DNA of 64,000 nucleotides from Trichomonas vaginalis G3 (GCF_026262505.1 NC_067205.1:16182001-16246000); one strand, 5' to 3'; counted from the stretch's first letter, positions 47,756-56,982 are shown. The notes: a model not told the origin generated them from the sequence alone. Numbers and translations: made by a program.

Positions 47756-49045
47756 ATGTCGAAAGATATTGCTTCCATGAGAGAAATACAACACAACCGA
47801 CAACTCATTATGCAAGCTCTAAATAAGAACACAACAAACTTTTCAAACTATTCTAAGATATCTGAGTCATTGAAAGAAGGAAACTTAAAACTGACATTAA
47901 ACCCAATGACAGATGAGTTTCTGTTTCAAGACAATAAGAACCATACTGTCTGTATAAATCCAACAAAAGGAACTTTAAACGAGAAACCTATAAATGAACT
48001 TCTTTTGAAAACAGATGTTGACAACAAAGCTGACAAAGAGTATGTCATTGAAAAAGTTCAAGAAGAACATGACAGAGCAGATGCAACATATGCAACAAAA
48101 GAGGATGTTGAAAAGAAAGCTGACAAAGAGTATGTTGACGATGAGTTAGCATATCTGGCTAGTGGGTTAGTGAAGAAGGCAGATAAGGAATATGTGGATG
48201 AAAAAGACAATGAAATTAAAGAAAGGGTTGAATGGTATAATGAACGGACATCGAAGATTTTAGAAGGTAAAGCCAATACAGGGTGGGTTTCAGGATGTTT
48301 AGACCTTAAAGCCGACAAAGAAACTGTAGATATGTTGACACAAACGGTTTCAAGTCATACCAGAGGTTTAATGGAAGATGGACAACAGTTGAAAGAGCTT
48401 GAGAAAGGTGTTACAGAGTTAAGGAATACAAAAGCAGACTCGACATGGATAAAAGGATATGTAGATGCAACAAAAGAACGTATTTTCGCATGGACAGAAG
48501 GAACATACCCACAAAAATATCATAGACATAGCATCTCTGACGTAAATGAACTTGAAGAAAAGTTAGATAAGAAAGCTGACAAAACAGAGCTTCAAACGTT
48601 AAAGACAGAAATACTTCAAACACTATATCCTATAGGTTCTATTTACACGTCAATGAACTCTACCAGACCAGAAGTAGTACTTGGTCTCGGAACTTGGACT
48701 CAAATAGTCGACAGGTTTTTGTATTGTGCAAACTCTTCAAAGGAAACAGGTGGAAGTAAAACGATTTCAGGTGAAAACCTACCTGCACACAGTCACTACA
48801 TAGATTTAAGTACATCTCAAGCAGGTTGGCATAAGCATAGATATTGGGATTGGTCAGGAATGACAAAAGGTAAAGGATATGATGTTAAAGACGACGTTAA
48901 GTTTGCTATAAATTGTTACTGGGATGACACTCAGGGAGGAGGAAACCATACACATCGCGTTTCAGGGTATACGCAAACAACGGGACAAAGTAAAGACTAT
49001 ATGCCACCTTACATGACAGTTTACGCATGGTATAGAATTGCTTAG
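47756..49045 (+). CDS. Phage tail-collar/fibre-like protein
   Basis: 429 codons, uninterrupted. Residues ~85-290 are repeated 'KADKEYVD' units (KADKEYVIEK, KADKEYVDDE, KADKEYVDEK, LKADKETVD, KKADKTELQ), the kind of trimeric coiled/beta-fibre repeats found in phage tail fibres. The C-terminal ~140 residues match phage tail-collar / receptor-binding tips: YPIGSIYTSMNSTRP, LGLGTWTQIVDRFL, GGSKTISGENLPAHSHY and YMPPYMTVYAWYRIA. In bacteriophages these tips bind host surfaces. Finding one among Polinton genes suggests a fibre for cell attachment or a captured phage gene. Confidence 0.8.
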   Translation: MSKDIASMREIQHNRQLIMQALNKNTTNFSNYSKISESLKEGNLKLTLNPMTDEFLFQDNKNHTVCINPTKGTLNEKPINELLLKTDVDNKADKEYVIEKVQEEHDRADATYATKEDVEKKADKEYVDDELAYLASGLVKKADKEYVDEKDNEIKERVEWYNERTSKILEGKANTGWVSGCLDLKADKETVDMLTQTVSSHTRGLMEDGQQLKELEKGVTELRNTKADSTWIKGYVDATKERIFAWTEGTYPQKYHRHSISDVNELEEKLDKKADKTELQTLKTEILQTLYPIGSIYTSMNSTRPEVVLGLGTWTQIVDRFLYCANSSKETGGSKTISGENLPAHSHYIDLSTSQAGWHKHRYWDWSGMTKGKGYDVKDDVKFAINCYWDDTQGGGNHTHRVSGYTQTTGQSKDYMPPYMTVYAWYRIA

Positions 49046-49999
49046 TCGTCATGTTCCACTTCTTTAGCATATTCGTCAGGAGTTGTCTTATATTTGTTAG
49101 GAACTGTCTTTGAAAGTATACCACCTTGAACCTTAACAAGTTTGAAACGAGGTCTGACAATAGTAGTTTTATCTTCTGCTTGCAGTCTGTACATTTTGCC
49201 ATGTTTGCCTAAAACTTCATAATATTCTCTTGTATACTTTCTTCTATTTTTACGAACACGAAGGTGAGTACCTGTCGGGTTCCCATTGTTGTCATAGTCA
49301 ATAGTATTTTCATATGGGTCGCGTTTAGGTATTTCTATTTTTACTTTGTCACCTTTCTTAAGTTTGAAGCCTGGCATTCTTTCTTGTTTGTCTCTTTTGA
49401 CTAAACTATTAAATATATAGTCTTTCTCTAAGTCGGGGTTGTTTTTCATTTCTTCGGGGGAGTGGTTTCCCAAACCTTTTTGTTTACGGCTATTGTAAAT
49501 ATTTAAAACTTGTCTCATCTTTGCCATGGAGAAATGTCTATATTTGTCGTCATATGACATTTCATTTGCTTCACCACCTTGTGGTTGATTTAAGTCTCTT
49601 AAGATTTTTATACAACTGTCAATGACACCAAGAGCAGAATGGTTTTGGTCGACAATGAAATATTGGTTTACATTTTTTGAACGCAGATAGTTTTTTATAT
49701 CATCTGATTTGAAAGAACTTTCACAGTCAGATGTCAGTTTTGTTGGATGGTATTTGTCAACGAATATTGTCAAAGCTGCAGATATCTAAAATATTTTTGG
49801 ACTGTAATGGTATGGCTTCACAGTATCTTGTGTTTTGACCAACAAATATTAGCCAGTATGGTGGTCCATCTTCTCTATACCTCGGAATGTTTTCCAAGAT
49901 ATCCATAAACCAAGCATTTGGTGTTGAACTAAAGATTTTTACCATGAGTGCTTTCTTTGTTGCTTTAGAAACATAGGGGTCCTTGTTTGGATTCGTCAT
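49042..49999 (-). pseudogene. Retrovirus-type (rve) integrase, broken
   Basis: Minus-strand region with an integrase-like core (WFMDILENIPRYR, FVGQNTRYCEAIPL, TSDCESSFKSDDI, FIVDQNHSALGVID) and a C-terminal SH3/chromo-like part (KKGDKVKIEIPK, YYEVLGKHGKMYRL). This enzyme family inserts Polintons. It does not read as a single frame, so it is a fossil with about one break. Its 3' end overlaps that of the converging fibre gene by four bases. Confidence 0.8.
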
Positions 50000-50016
50000 T
50001 TTTTAACCCATAAGAA

Positions 50017-50115
50017 ATGGGTTTATTTGGCGCATTAGCAGGAGTTGCATCCAGATTTTTGCCCGCAGTGGGAACAATAGCCAGAGGTGCATTTGGATTG
50101 GAAGGAAGATTTTGA
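50017..50115 (+). CDS. Tiny hydrophobic-cationic peptide
   Basis: 32 codons: MGLFGALAGVASRFLPAVGT and a short rest. A Gly/Ala/Phe amphipathic helix resembling the peptide at 46644. Possibly a membrane-active minor virion peptide. Too short to be sure it is translated. Confidence 0.35.
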   Translation: MGLFGALAGVASRFLPAVGTIARGAFGLEGRF

Positions 50116-50417
50116 GTACATTAGGTATACTTAAAGAGAAAGCACAACCTATTATACAAACTGTACAGAAAGGTTGGGAGGTAGCACGAGATGCAGCAAA
50201 TCTTATTCCAAATCCTGAAACAAGAGGAAAAGTTCAAGGATGGATGGATAATGTAGGAAGACAAGCAGGAAACTACTATAACAAAGCAAATGACTACTAT
50301 AACCAAGCAGGGCACTATATGGACCAAGGTGAAAGATTCTTTAACAGAGGATATAACCATGCACAACAGTGGGTAAACAACAACCAACCTCAACCGCCTC
50401 AAACGTGGGGAATGTAA
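50112..50417 (+). CDS. Small Asn/Tyr/Gln-rich virion-type protein
   Basis: About 100 residues with repeats YYNKANDYYNQAGHYMDQG and a proline-rich end. No ATG at the beginning of the frame. Composition resembles the other small virion-type proteins of this element. Its promoter may overlap the tiny ORF just upstream. Confidence 0.35.
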   Translation: MSTLGILKEKAQPIIQTVQKGWEVARDAANLIPNPETRGKVQGWMDNVGRQAGNYYNKANDYYNQAGHYMDQGERFFNRGYNHAQQWVNNNQPQPPQTWGM

Positions 50418-50611
50418 AATTTTTTACTGAGATGAAATGAACAATACAGCATTGAGACAAATGGGTTCAAGATGGATTTGTCGACTTCCAGCAGTTACAC
50501 AACGTGTTTGTCAAGTTCTTCCTATACCTCAGGAAGTTTTAGACCGACTTAAAAAACCTAAACAACCAGTTGAAAACAAACCAAACTAAAATTTTTTACT
50601 GAGATGAAATG
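50418..50611 (+). promoter_or_regulatory. Repeated start-site module ahead of two genes
   Basis: AATTTTTTACTGAGATGAA occurs immediately before the ATGs at 50437 and 50609, with the ATG fused to it. Exact conservation over more than 20 bases between unrelated genes suggests a core promoter / initiator shared by the element's genes. Confidence 0.6.
50437..50589 (+). CDS. Small basic protein
   Basis: 50 codons (MNNTALRQMGSRWICRLPAV, then a proline/lysine-rich end). It is preceded by the same module (AATTTTTTACTGAGATGAA directly before the ATG) as the next gene, which supports it as a real expressed unit of the element. Confidence 0.45.
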   Translation: MNNTALRQMGSRWICRLPAVTQRVCQVLPIPQEVLDRLKKPKQPVENKPN

Positions 50612-51193
50612 ACCGAAGAAGTTGAAACGGTAGATTTGACACCACAAACAAAAAGTTCAGAACCATTGTCAAAACCTGTCAAAGAACTTACAGATGAAGA
50701 GAAAAATTCAATAATAGAAAGTGCCAGGTCTGGAAATACAAACCCTAACTATAAAGTCACTTTTCATAGAAATGGAACGGCTAGTATCTCAAAAAAGAAA
50801 CAGACTCTCACAAATAAAATATTGAAGTCTGAAGGAGCTTTCGAGACAACAGATGGAAAAGTTTATTTCACTGACCAACAGTTCATTATAGAACATCTCA
50901 TTGACTTAGAGTCGAAATATTCTAAACTTTACAACAAACACAAAAAGTTGAAAGGAAAACAAAAACAAATGGCATATGATATTTATGAAGATGTTGACGA
51001 CACAACCATACCTGCAAGTGAGGTAAAGTCAGAGGAACCGAAAAGTGACGAAAAACCGATAGAAGAAGAAAAACCAAAAACTGAAGATAAACCAAAACCA
51101 AAGTTTAGTTTCCAAACTAAACCAACTCAACCTTCATTAGCTGGTATGGGTTGGCGTCAAAGACTTATGGCAGCGGGCGGTTATGTAAAGTAA
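50609..51193 (+). CDS. Acidic/basic tail protein of the Polinton
   Basis: 194 codons. A central predicted helical/coil part (FIIEHLIDLESKYSKLYNKH) is followed by a charged E/K/P-rich linker and ends GWRQRLMAAGGYVK. The Gly-Gly near the end could be a maturation-protease site, as in virion proteins. Same upstream module as the preceding gene. No family recognised. Confidence 0.5.
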   Translation: MTEEVETVDLTPQTKSSEPLSKPVKELTDEEKNSIIESARSGNTNPNYKVTFHRNGTASISKKKQTLTNKILKSEGAFETTDGKVYFTDQQFIIEHLIDLESKYSKLYNKHKKLKGKQKQMAYDIYEDVDDTTIPASEVKSEEPKSDEKPIEEEKPKTEDKPKPKFSFQTKPTQPSLAGMGWRQRLMAAGGYVK

Positions 51194-51223
51194 AGAAAAA
51201 AATATTTTTTTATTTTTATAAAA

Positions 51224-53373
51224 ATGCCCCCATATAGAATGGACAGAAGGTCTGCTAGAATAAAAGCAGAGTTAGAAAGATATGGTTGGAGAGTTTCGAA
51301 GAAGTTTAAATATAGGAAGGGAAGACCCATAAAAGTCTATGACAAATTGTCTGGTCTTCGCTACGAAATGGATTTGGAAACAGCGCGCGCCAATTATCCA
51401 AACAGACTAGAGAGGTTAGAAGAAGAACGTCTTATGGACATGCCTTTCAATGTTAGTGAACCGCAAGTTGAAGGACACGACGGCTTTGCCAGATTCTATT
51501 GGAAACATGACGAACAATTGCATCCTTTGAGAAGGAAAAAAGGAAAAGGTGAAGACAAACATGCTCCCATGGAAAGAACAAGATATGCATATGAAAAGTA
51601 CCGTGAAGTTAGAAGTCAAATTACATCTGGTCGAACCTTTACAGTAAACTTTGACGAAGGAAAGAACAAAGAAGGCTTCATGGGAGTACTTGCTGCCATA
51701 CAAGACGGAAATAAGAAAGGATACAATCTCAGATTGACCATAACAGATTTGGATGGTCACATTTACTATGCACATGGCAATGTCACAACAGCTGCAATGC
51801 TTCTTGACGCTTTCAAGACTACAAAGAGAGAACAAATGGTTGACTCCGACTCAGACATTTTGAATGCAATTGAAGGAATTGCAAGTGTAAAATTTGAATG
51901 GTACCAACCTAACCCTCAAGCAGTCAGACAACATGCTGGATACTTCCCGTTCATAAATAAGTCTGACATTGACTTGACAAGGTATGGAATTTACAATTCA
52001 ATTGAAACAATTGTCAATGAACCTTGTATTCTTACATGTCTCAGGAACTCTGGTCTTGTTACAGAAGAGAAGATGAAGTATCTTGAGTCATGTGTGAAGA
52101 CAAGGTACATTCTCAGAGGTCAATTGCAAAAATTGCACCGTTGGCAAATGTCAATATCCGAGTCAACATTCCGACTGAGAAAGGTTCTTCACATGACGAC
52201 TATGTTGTTGACAAATTACCATGGTTGAAGATTGTAATTGTCCACAACCACTTCATGTTGAACGAAAGTCTTACAAACCCATTCTTTGGAAAAGGTAAGT
52301 GCAACATTGTCAGAGCTGTAAACATTCTTTTCGAGAAAGGTTTGTTGGAACCAATTCCAGATGACAAGCTGACAGAAACTTTTGTACCAAAAGACGAAAC
52401 AAACTTTTCATTGTTAGCAAGACCAAAAGTTGTTCCAGACAAAGTTATAGCACAAAAGAAGTACGCAGTTCCAAAAGGAGTTGGATTGTTCGGATACCAA
52501 CCTGAACCAGAAGAACTTCCAATGAGGTTGCAAGAACTTCAAGATGCTATAAACAAACTTCCATTGAGACATCCAATTGACGTCAAATTGTATTGGAGAG
52601 CATCTGAGTTAGGTCAGAAGGTTTTATATGAAACAGGTTGCTTCGACGATGTTTATGAGATAACAGGAGAAGTTTCTCAGAAGATAAGAGACTCACTTGA
52701 ATTTCCACAAACTGGACCAATTGGTTGCGACAAGTTCGACTCAGATGAAAAGATATACTATGTCGACCTTAACGCTGCATACATGAGATTTGTCCAATAT
52801 ATTCCGACTGGAATCCCAAACGAAGATGGTGAGTTCCCAGGAAGGAACTATACAGTTGGAAAAGTCATACAACAACTCTATGATATTAGGAAAGCTTCAA
52901 ACCCCAAACTTGCAATGACACTCAAATTGCTTATGAATTCGACATGGGGATATTCCATTAAGAAACCTCAAGAGATGAAGAGTAAACATTATGAGAAGGT
53001 CGACAACTTTGTTGAAAGGTTTTCTCCTTTTGTTTTGAAGTACGAATTCACTCAAGGTCAAAGTGGCTTAGTAACCACATTAAAACCTATTGTCGAACAT
53101 TGGTCCTACCCTCAGTTCGCAAAGGCAGTCCTTGACAACTACAACAAATTCTTCTCCGAAGTCAAATCCAAAGTGAAGGTTTACTATGAGAACATTGACG
53201 CACTCATGACGAACGAAGAAGGATACAACAAACTCATTGAAATGGGAATGGTCGGTGAAAAGATGGGTCAATTCAAATTGGACAAAATTTTCACCGAAGT
53301 TCATGTCCTCTCCAAGCGTAAGTACTGGGGCATACTTGAAGACGGCACAGAAATAAAACATTGCATGAAATAA
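51224..53373 (+). pseudogene. Protein-primed family B DNA polymerase, broken
   Basis: Plus-strand region with polymerase motif A (YYVDLNAAYMRF), motif B (LKLLMNSTWGY) and a motif C position (VYYENIDALMT) in the palm, preceded by an N-terminal region including FPFINKSDIDLTRYGIYN and CILTCLRNSGL. This is the replication enzyme of Polintons. It does not form one continuous frame (about one break). It is preceded by an A/T module (ATATTTTTTTATTTTTATA). Confidence 0.85.
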
Positions 53374-53518
53374 AAAATTTTTATTCGAATTTGAATCGGA
53401 CAGGTCGAGTTACACCATTCTTGGTCTCAAACTCATATATAACCTGTTTGTCTGTATTTTCGTCGACTATGGCACGAGACACAAACATTGACCAAACGGA
53501 CAAAAAGTGTCATTTCGG

Positions 53519-53782
53519 ATGGTCACGCAGCCAATCGCATTCGAGCACTTCGAAGAAGCCTTACGTTCCAAGGGAGAGGGTGTCTGGTGCAAGGGAGAGG
53601 TCATGAGACTCTACGAGCAGTACATCCTCAATGCCTGGGAGGACAAATCGTCCTTGGATTGGCAATTCTACCAACTCCTCTGGGACGACCTCCTACGCAA
53701 CTGGGATGACGAAAGAGTCCAATTCAGGGGTCAGGAACTACTTGTCCAAATTCTCATTAATTTAAGCTACTTAACTAAATAA
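53519..53782 (+). CDS. Small protein at the start of the GC-richer block
   Basis: 87 codons from ATG at 53519 (MVTQPIAFEHFEEALRSKG). Trp-rich helical sequence (NAWEDKSSLDWQFYQLLWDD). The codons use C/G more than the polymerase region before it. Two alternative frames here are open but have random-looking, Arg/Ser-rich sequence. No family recognised. Confidence 0.45.
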   Translation: MVTQPIAFEHFEEALRSKGEGVWCKGEVMRLYEQYILNAWEDKSSLDWQFYQLLWDDLLRNWDDERVQFRGQELLVQILINLSYLTK

Positions 53783-53831
53783 ACACCTAAATTTACTCGG
53801 GGTTTCCCCCTAAAATAAAATTTTTTTACTC

Positions 53832-54060
53832 TTAGAACCACTCGAGGTTCTCCTTACGGTTGTTGAGCTTGTCACCGTCAATGTGTCTGACCTTCGTCTT
53901 CTTGCCTGGATTTGGAACCCATTGAATTGCGACAAGCTTGCCCATGGAAATTGAACCGCGATTCCGAAGGTTAAGGTTCAAGTGTCCCAAGTTGTTGAGG
54001 ACTGGGGTAAGAACCTTGCCTGTCTCCTTGTTGCGGATTTGGTATGGGTAGGGTTGGGAA
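53832..54060 (-). pseudogene. HNH/NUMOD-type endonuclease-like segment
   Basis: A minus-strand stretch reads ISQPYPYQIRNKETGKVL, then GHLNLNLRNRGS, KLVAIQWVPNPGKK and VRHIDGDKLNNRKENLEWF to a stop. This is the NUMOD4/HNH layout of homing-type endonucleases (H-I-D-G-x-K-x-N-N ... N-L-E-W). It begins in a different frame from the overlapping acidic protein. It is short and lacks its own clear start, so it is probably a remnant or the tail of a larger protein. Confidence 0.6.
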
Positions 54061-54550
54061 ATTTCGTAAGTGTCATCGGCAACAAGGGTTGCCCACTTCC
54101 TTCTTCTTCGTGTTTCTCTTCTTCCTCTTCCTCTTCTTCGTGTTTCTCTTCTTCCTCTTCTTCGTGTTTCTCTTCTTCCTCGACAATTCCTTCTTCAATT
54201 CTGTGTTCACGAATTACGGTGTTGGAGGTTCTGTCCTTTCCGAGTACCTTCCAGATGGCGTCTATCTCTTCGAAGAAACGGTAGATGAGTCTGGCAAGGT
54301 CTCGGTTCTCTCTCGCGTAAATGCGCAAGGTTTCCGTCAAATCGTTCAGGACTTTCTCATTGGAAGCTTGGTTCATGAGGAACTCACCTTTAAGTCCCTT
54401 CATCTCTTCCATAAGACTACTTTGGAGAGTCTTAACGGTGTTTGTCAGATGAGCTTTCAAATTCAAAATTTGAATTTGAACTGGGCGCTTGTCTGGCAAC
54501 ATTGAAAGGACATCTGCCATTGTGTTCGGCTTCGGTGCTTGTTCGGACAT
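53978..54550 (-). CDS. Coiled-coil protein with acidic repeat
   Basis: 190 codons from ATG (MSEQAPKPNTMADVLSMLPD). A helical domain is followed by an (E)n-KHEEEEE repeat at ~125-152, encoded by a GAAGAG-type microsatellite at ~54095-54180. The C-terminal ~35 residues overlap the HNH-like segment in another frame and look non-native. Confidence 0.45.
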   Translation of the reverse strand: MSEQAPKPNTMADVLSMLPDKRPVQIQILNLKAHLTNTVKTLQSSLMEEMKGLKGEFLMNQASNEKVLNDLTETLRIYARENRDLARLIYRFFEEIDAIWKVLGKDRTSNTVIREHRIEEGIVEEEEKHEEEEEEKHEEEEEEEEKHEEEGSGQPLLPMTLTKFPNPTHTKSATRRQARFLPQSSTTWDT

Positions 54551-54582
54551 CGAAAAAATGAAGTGGTTTGAGAATGACGGTT

Positions 54583-55167
54583 TTACTTCAAAAAGCTTGT
54601 TATGACGGTTAAGTCATACAACAAGTTTAAAATAATATCTTGTTCTTCTTCTGAACGTTTGTTGTCTCTTCCGATAAAAGTTTCGAACATGAGAACCAAA
54701 AAACGTTTTTTGAGATTGCGGAAGAGTTCAGGCAAACGTTCATATTCTGGATATGTTGGGAGCAGTTCAAAACATCTGAGCTGACTTTCGGACAAAATTG
54801 GGACAATGTCAGAAAATTCATCTTTGGTCGGACTGCTTGAAGGTAAGTCCCTTACATGTAAGTAGCTCTGGTAAAGTCTTCTCATTTCTGCTAACTTTTG
54901 GAGTATAGCTTCGTAGTTTAGAAGTTTCAATTTTAATTGTCTTATTCCACTCTTTACTTCTAAACGGTAACTATCCATGAGGTCAAGAGTAGCTTTGGTA
55001 GCTTTAAGTGGAGCTATCTGTTCCTTGACTTCTGCAATTTTGGTTGCAATTGTGGTTTGAGCTCCTTCAAGTTCGCCGTCTATGTCGTTCTCAACGCCTT
55101 CAACCATGGCTTGAAACTCTTCATCGGTCCATTGAGATTGGTGTGGGACGAATTTAACTTGCTTCAT
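54583..55167 (-). CDS. Coiled-coil protein
   Basis: 194 codons from ATG (MKQVKFVPHQSQWTDEEFQA). A long helix/coil (TTIATKIAEVKEQIAPLKAT, RLEVKSGIRQLKLKLLNYEA) precedes a helical C-terminal domain. No family recognised. Its start is preceded by the A/T + TTTTTACTC motif shared by neighbours in this block. Confidence 0.5.
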   Translation of the reverse strand: MKQVKFVPHQSQWTDEEFQAMVEGVENDIDGELEGAQTTIATKIAEVKEQIAPLKATKATLDLMDSYRLEVKSGIRQLKLKLLNYEAILQKLAEMRRLYQSYLHVRDLPSSSPTKDEFSDIVPILSESQLRCFELLPTYPEYERLPELFRNLKKRFLVLMFETFIGRDNKRSEEEQDIILNLLYDLTVITSFLK

Positions 55168-55190
55168 TCAAAAAATGAAAAAAAATGTTT

Positions 55191-55487
55191 TTACTCTAAA
55201 CGTGCCATGTATATGGCTATAAGAAACTTACCAGAAGGCTTCTTCTTCACATGAGTCTTTGGCAACTTGAGTGTTGGTGTTGGAGTTCTTGGGGGAGGTG
55301 GCTCTGAAATTTCAAATCTCTCTCGAGCGCAACAACAGATGTCAGAATAACATTCCCCACTGTCTTTCTTGCCACCATAAATTGTGTATTGACCGAACTT
55401 GCATTTGCAGGAATACCGGTCAATACAAGGTTCACAGTTGAAATAGTTGTACACAAACCTGTTGAGTACGAGTGTGAGTAAAAACAT
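55191..55487 (-). CDS. Cys-rich membrane-anchored small protein
   Basis: 98 codons from ATG at 55487 (MFLLTLVLNRFVYNYF membrane or signal helix). Then nine cysteines in ~40 residues (CEPCIDRYSCKCKFG, CYSDICCCARE) and a proline/lysine tail (PPPPRTPTPTLKLPK). It could be a secreted or envelope-type disulfide protein. No family recognised. Confidence 0.5.
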   Translation of the reverse strand: MFLLTLVLNRFVYNYFNCEPCIDRYSCKCKFGQYTIYGGKKDSGECYSDICCCARERFEISEPPPPRTPTPTLKLPKTHVKKKPSGKFLIAIYMARLE

Positions 55488-55519
55488 AAAAAAAGTGAAG
55501 TGAAAAAAAATGTTTTTAC

Positions 55520-55909
55520 TCAAAACGTTAAGGTTGACTGAACTGGTTGGATGTCGCCTTCACAGGTTATGTAGAACGGCTGACCCGAGAAGTGAAGGAG
55601 AGACTGAATTGCCAATTTCATATGGGGTAGGGGGTTCTCCTTGTTTGGTATTTTTATCCAAGGACGTTTGTTTAGGAACTTAACAAGAGCTTCTCTTTTG
55701 GCGTCCTTTATGCCATCGTAGGCTGTCCCGTCTGGTATTTGAATTGGAATTCCAGTCGAAGTCTCGAGCTGAAGTGTAGACCTTCCAGAAATAGTGGTGA
55801 ACTTGACCTTGGGCTTCATTACCCTGCGCAAGTACTGCTTAACAACTTCATTTATCTCTATAAGGTAAATTGCCTCGTCAAATCCTTCTGGTATTCCGAG
55901 TCCTTCCAT
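55520..55909 (-). CDS. Uncharacterised protein of the Polinton
   Basis: 129 codons from ATG at 55909 (MEGLGIPEGFDEAIYLIEI). Mixed alpha/beta with PKVKFTTISGRSTLQLETST and a compact C terminus. The frame continues upstream only through the 22-bp repeat array and is not coding-like there. Divergent from the next gene across that array. Confidence 0.45.
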   Translation of the reverse strand: MEGLGIPEGFDEAIYLIEINEVVKQYLRRVMKPKVKFTTISGRSTLQLETSTGIPIQIPDGTAYDGIKDAKREALVKFLNKRPWIKIPNKENPLPHMKLAIQSLLHFSGQPFYITCEGDIQPVQSTLTF

Positions 55910-56125
55910 CCGACAGGAAAATATTTTCCCGACAACTGGAAAAAATTTTCCCGACGACAGGAAGGACGCTTCCAGTTGTCCGTCCGTAAACCATTCAAAT
56001 TTTCGAAAATTGAGAACTTTTGGTCGAACTTCAGAAAAAGTTTTTCCTTCCGACAGAAAAAGTTCTTCCTTCCGACAGAAAAAGTTCTTCCTTCCGACAG
56101 AAAAAGTTCTTCCTTCCGACAGGAC
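55905..56125. repeat. 22-bp tandem repeat array between divergent genes
   Basis: Four exact-spacing units beginning CCTTCCGACAG at 56046, 56068, 56090 and 56112, each continuing AAAAAGTTCTT. To the left (55910-55970) is a related GACAGG / TTTTCCCGAC pattern. Its place between two divergent starts suggests a bidirectional promoter or a binding-site array. Confidence 0.85.
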
Positions 56126-56133
56126 ACAAACGA

Positions 56134-56712
56134 ATGTCCGACGTTCCTCTTCCTGAACGCCTTCCAAAGCCAGAAGAACCTAAAGCACCAGCCCCTGCAC
56201 CTCAGCAACCTCAGTTCCAGCAAGTCCCTCCACCAAATTACTACCAATTTCCACCTCAAGGTTACTACCTACCACAAGGCTTCCCGAACTACCCTCCTCC
56301 TCAGCCTATGCCTTACTTCCCCAACCCTTGGATGTTTATGCAAAACCCTGCCCCACAATTCCAATCTCAATCCAAGAGAGACCAAGACTTCGAAGAAGGT
56401 CTGAACCGCTTACGCAAAGATTATGCTACTGCCCCTATGGAAGACGACAGGCTTTCAGTCTCTTCCCTCAAATCGACCGATTCGACTCGTACCACAGATT
56501 CGGTTCGTGACCGTGAAGACTACCTCAAGCAGTCTGAGAGACTCTTCATCCTACAACCATTTACAGTTGGAGCTCTCAAGAACATGCGCAATTACGAAGG
56601 TCAGACACCAGCTGGAGACCGCAAAACAGACGTACTCGCAAGAGCAGTCCAACTGGTCAAGACAAAGACTGAGATAGTCGACTTCATTCTTGCAGCTTGC
56701 CCATACAAGTAA
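56134..56712 (+). CDS. Pro/Gln/Tyr-rich protein with helical C terminus
   Basis: 192 codons from ATG at 56134 (MSDVPLPERLPKPEEP). Residues ~15-80 are P, Q and Y-rich (QFQQVPPPNYYQFPPQGYY), probably disordered. ~100-190 are charged and helical (LSVSSLKSTDSTRTTDSVRD, LARAVQLVKTKTEIVDFIL). The Pro-rich part recalls late-domain or scaffold-type virion proteins, but no motif is decisive. Confidence 0.5.
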   Translation: MSDVPLPERLPKPEEPKAPAPAPQQPQFQQVPPPNYYQFPPQGYYLPQGFPNYPPPQPMPYFPNPWMFMQNPAPQFQSQSKRDQDFEEGLNRLRKDYATAPMEDDRLSVSSLKSTDSTRTTDSVRDREDYLKQSERLFILQPFTVGALKNMRNYEGQTPAGDRKTDVLARAVQLVKTKTEIVDFILAACPYK

Positions 56713-56740
56713 AAAAATAAACAATTACGAGTTAAACTTT

Positions 56741-56941
56741 TTATTCTTTCTTTTCTGAGTTGTTTAGAGCTGGTTTCTCTTGTAGGAACCTTTCGTACTC
56801 TTCCATGGTCATGTAATTGCGAATTTGGTACGCAATTCCAGGTTCGTTGTTTTTGAACCTTACGTATGTAACGCTTCCATCCTCCTCGGGGAAGTAAGCT
56901 GCTAACATCTGACCAAGTTTTCTCGGTGACTCGGAGCTCAT
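56741..56941 (-). CDS. Small uncharacterised protein
   Basis: 66 codons from ATG at 56941 (MSSESPRKLGQMLAAYFPEE). Small alpha/beta (GSVTYVRFKNNEPGIAYQIR). Preceded by an A/T stretch with AAAATGTCACTTTTTAAACG. No family recognised. Confidence 0.45.
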   Translation of the reverse strand: MSSESPRKLGQMLAAYFPEEDGSVTYVRFKNNEPGIAYQIRNYMTMEEYERFLQEKPALNNSEKKE

Positions 56942-56982
56942 TAAAAATGTCACTTTTTAAACGTTAAGTTTTTAGTCTTATT

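Noticed and set aside
53361-53709. Alternative frames overlapping the 87-codon gene at 53519
   Set aside because: Arg/Ser/Gly-rich random-looking sequence; the ATG frame at 53519 has more plausible composition.
55739-56404. Plus-strand 221-codon ORF across the 22-bp array
   Set aside because: Runs antisense to one gene and out of frame with another; open because of the repeats.
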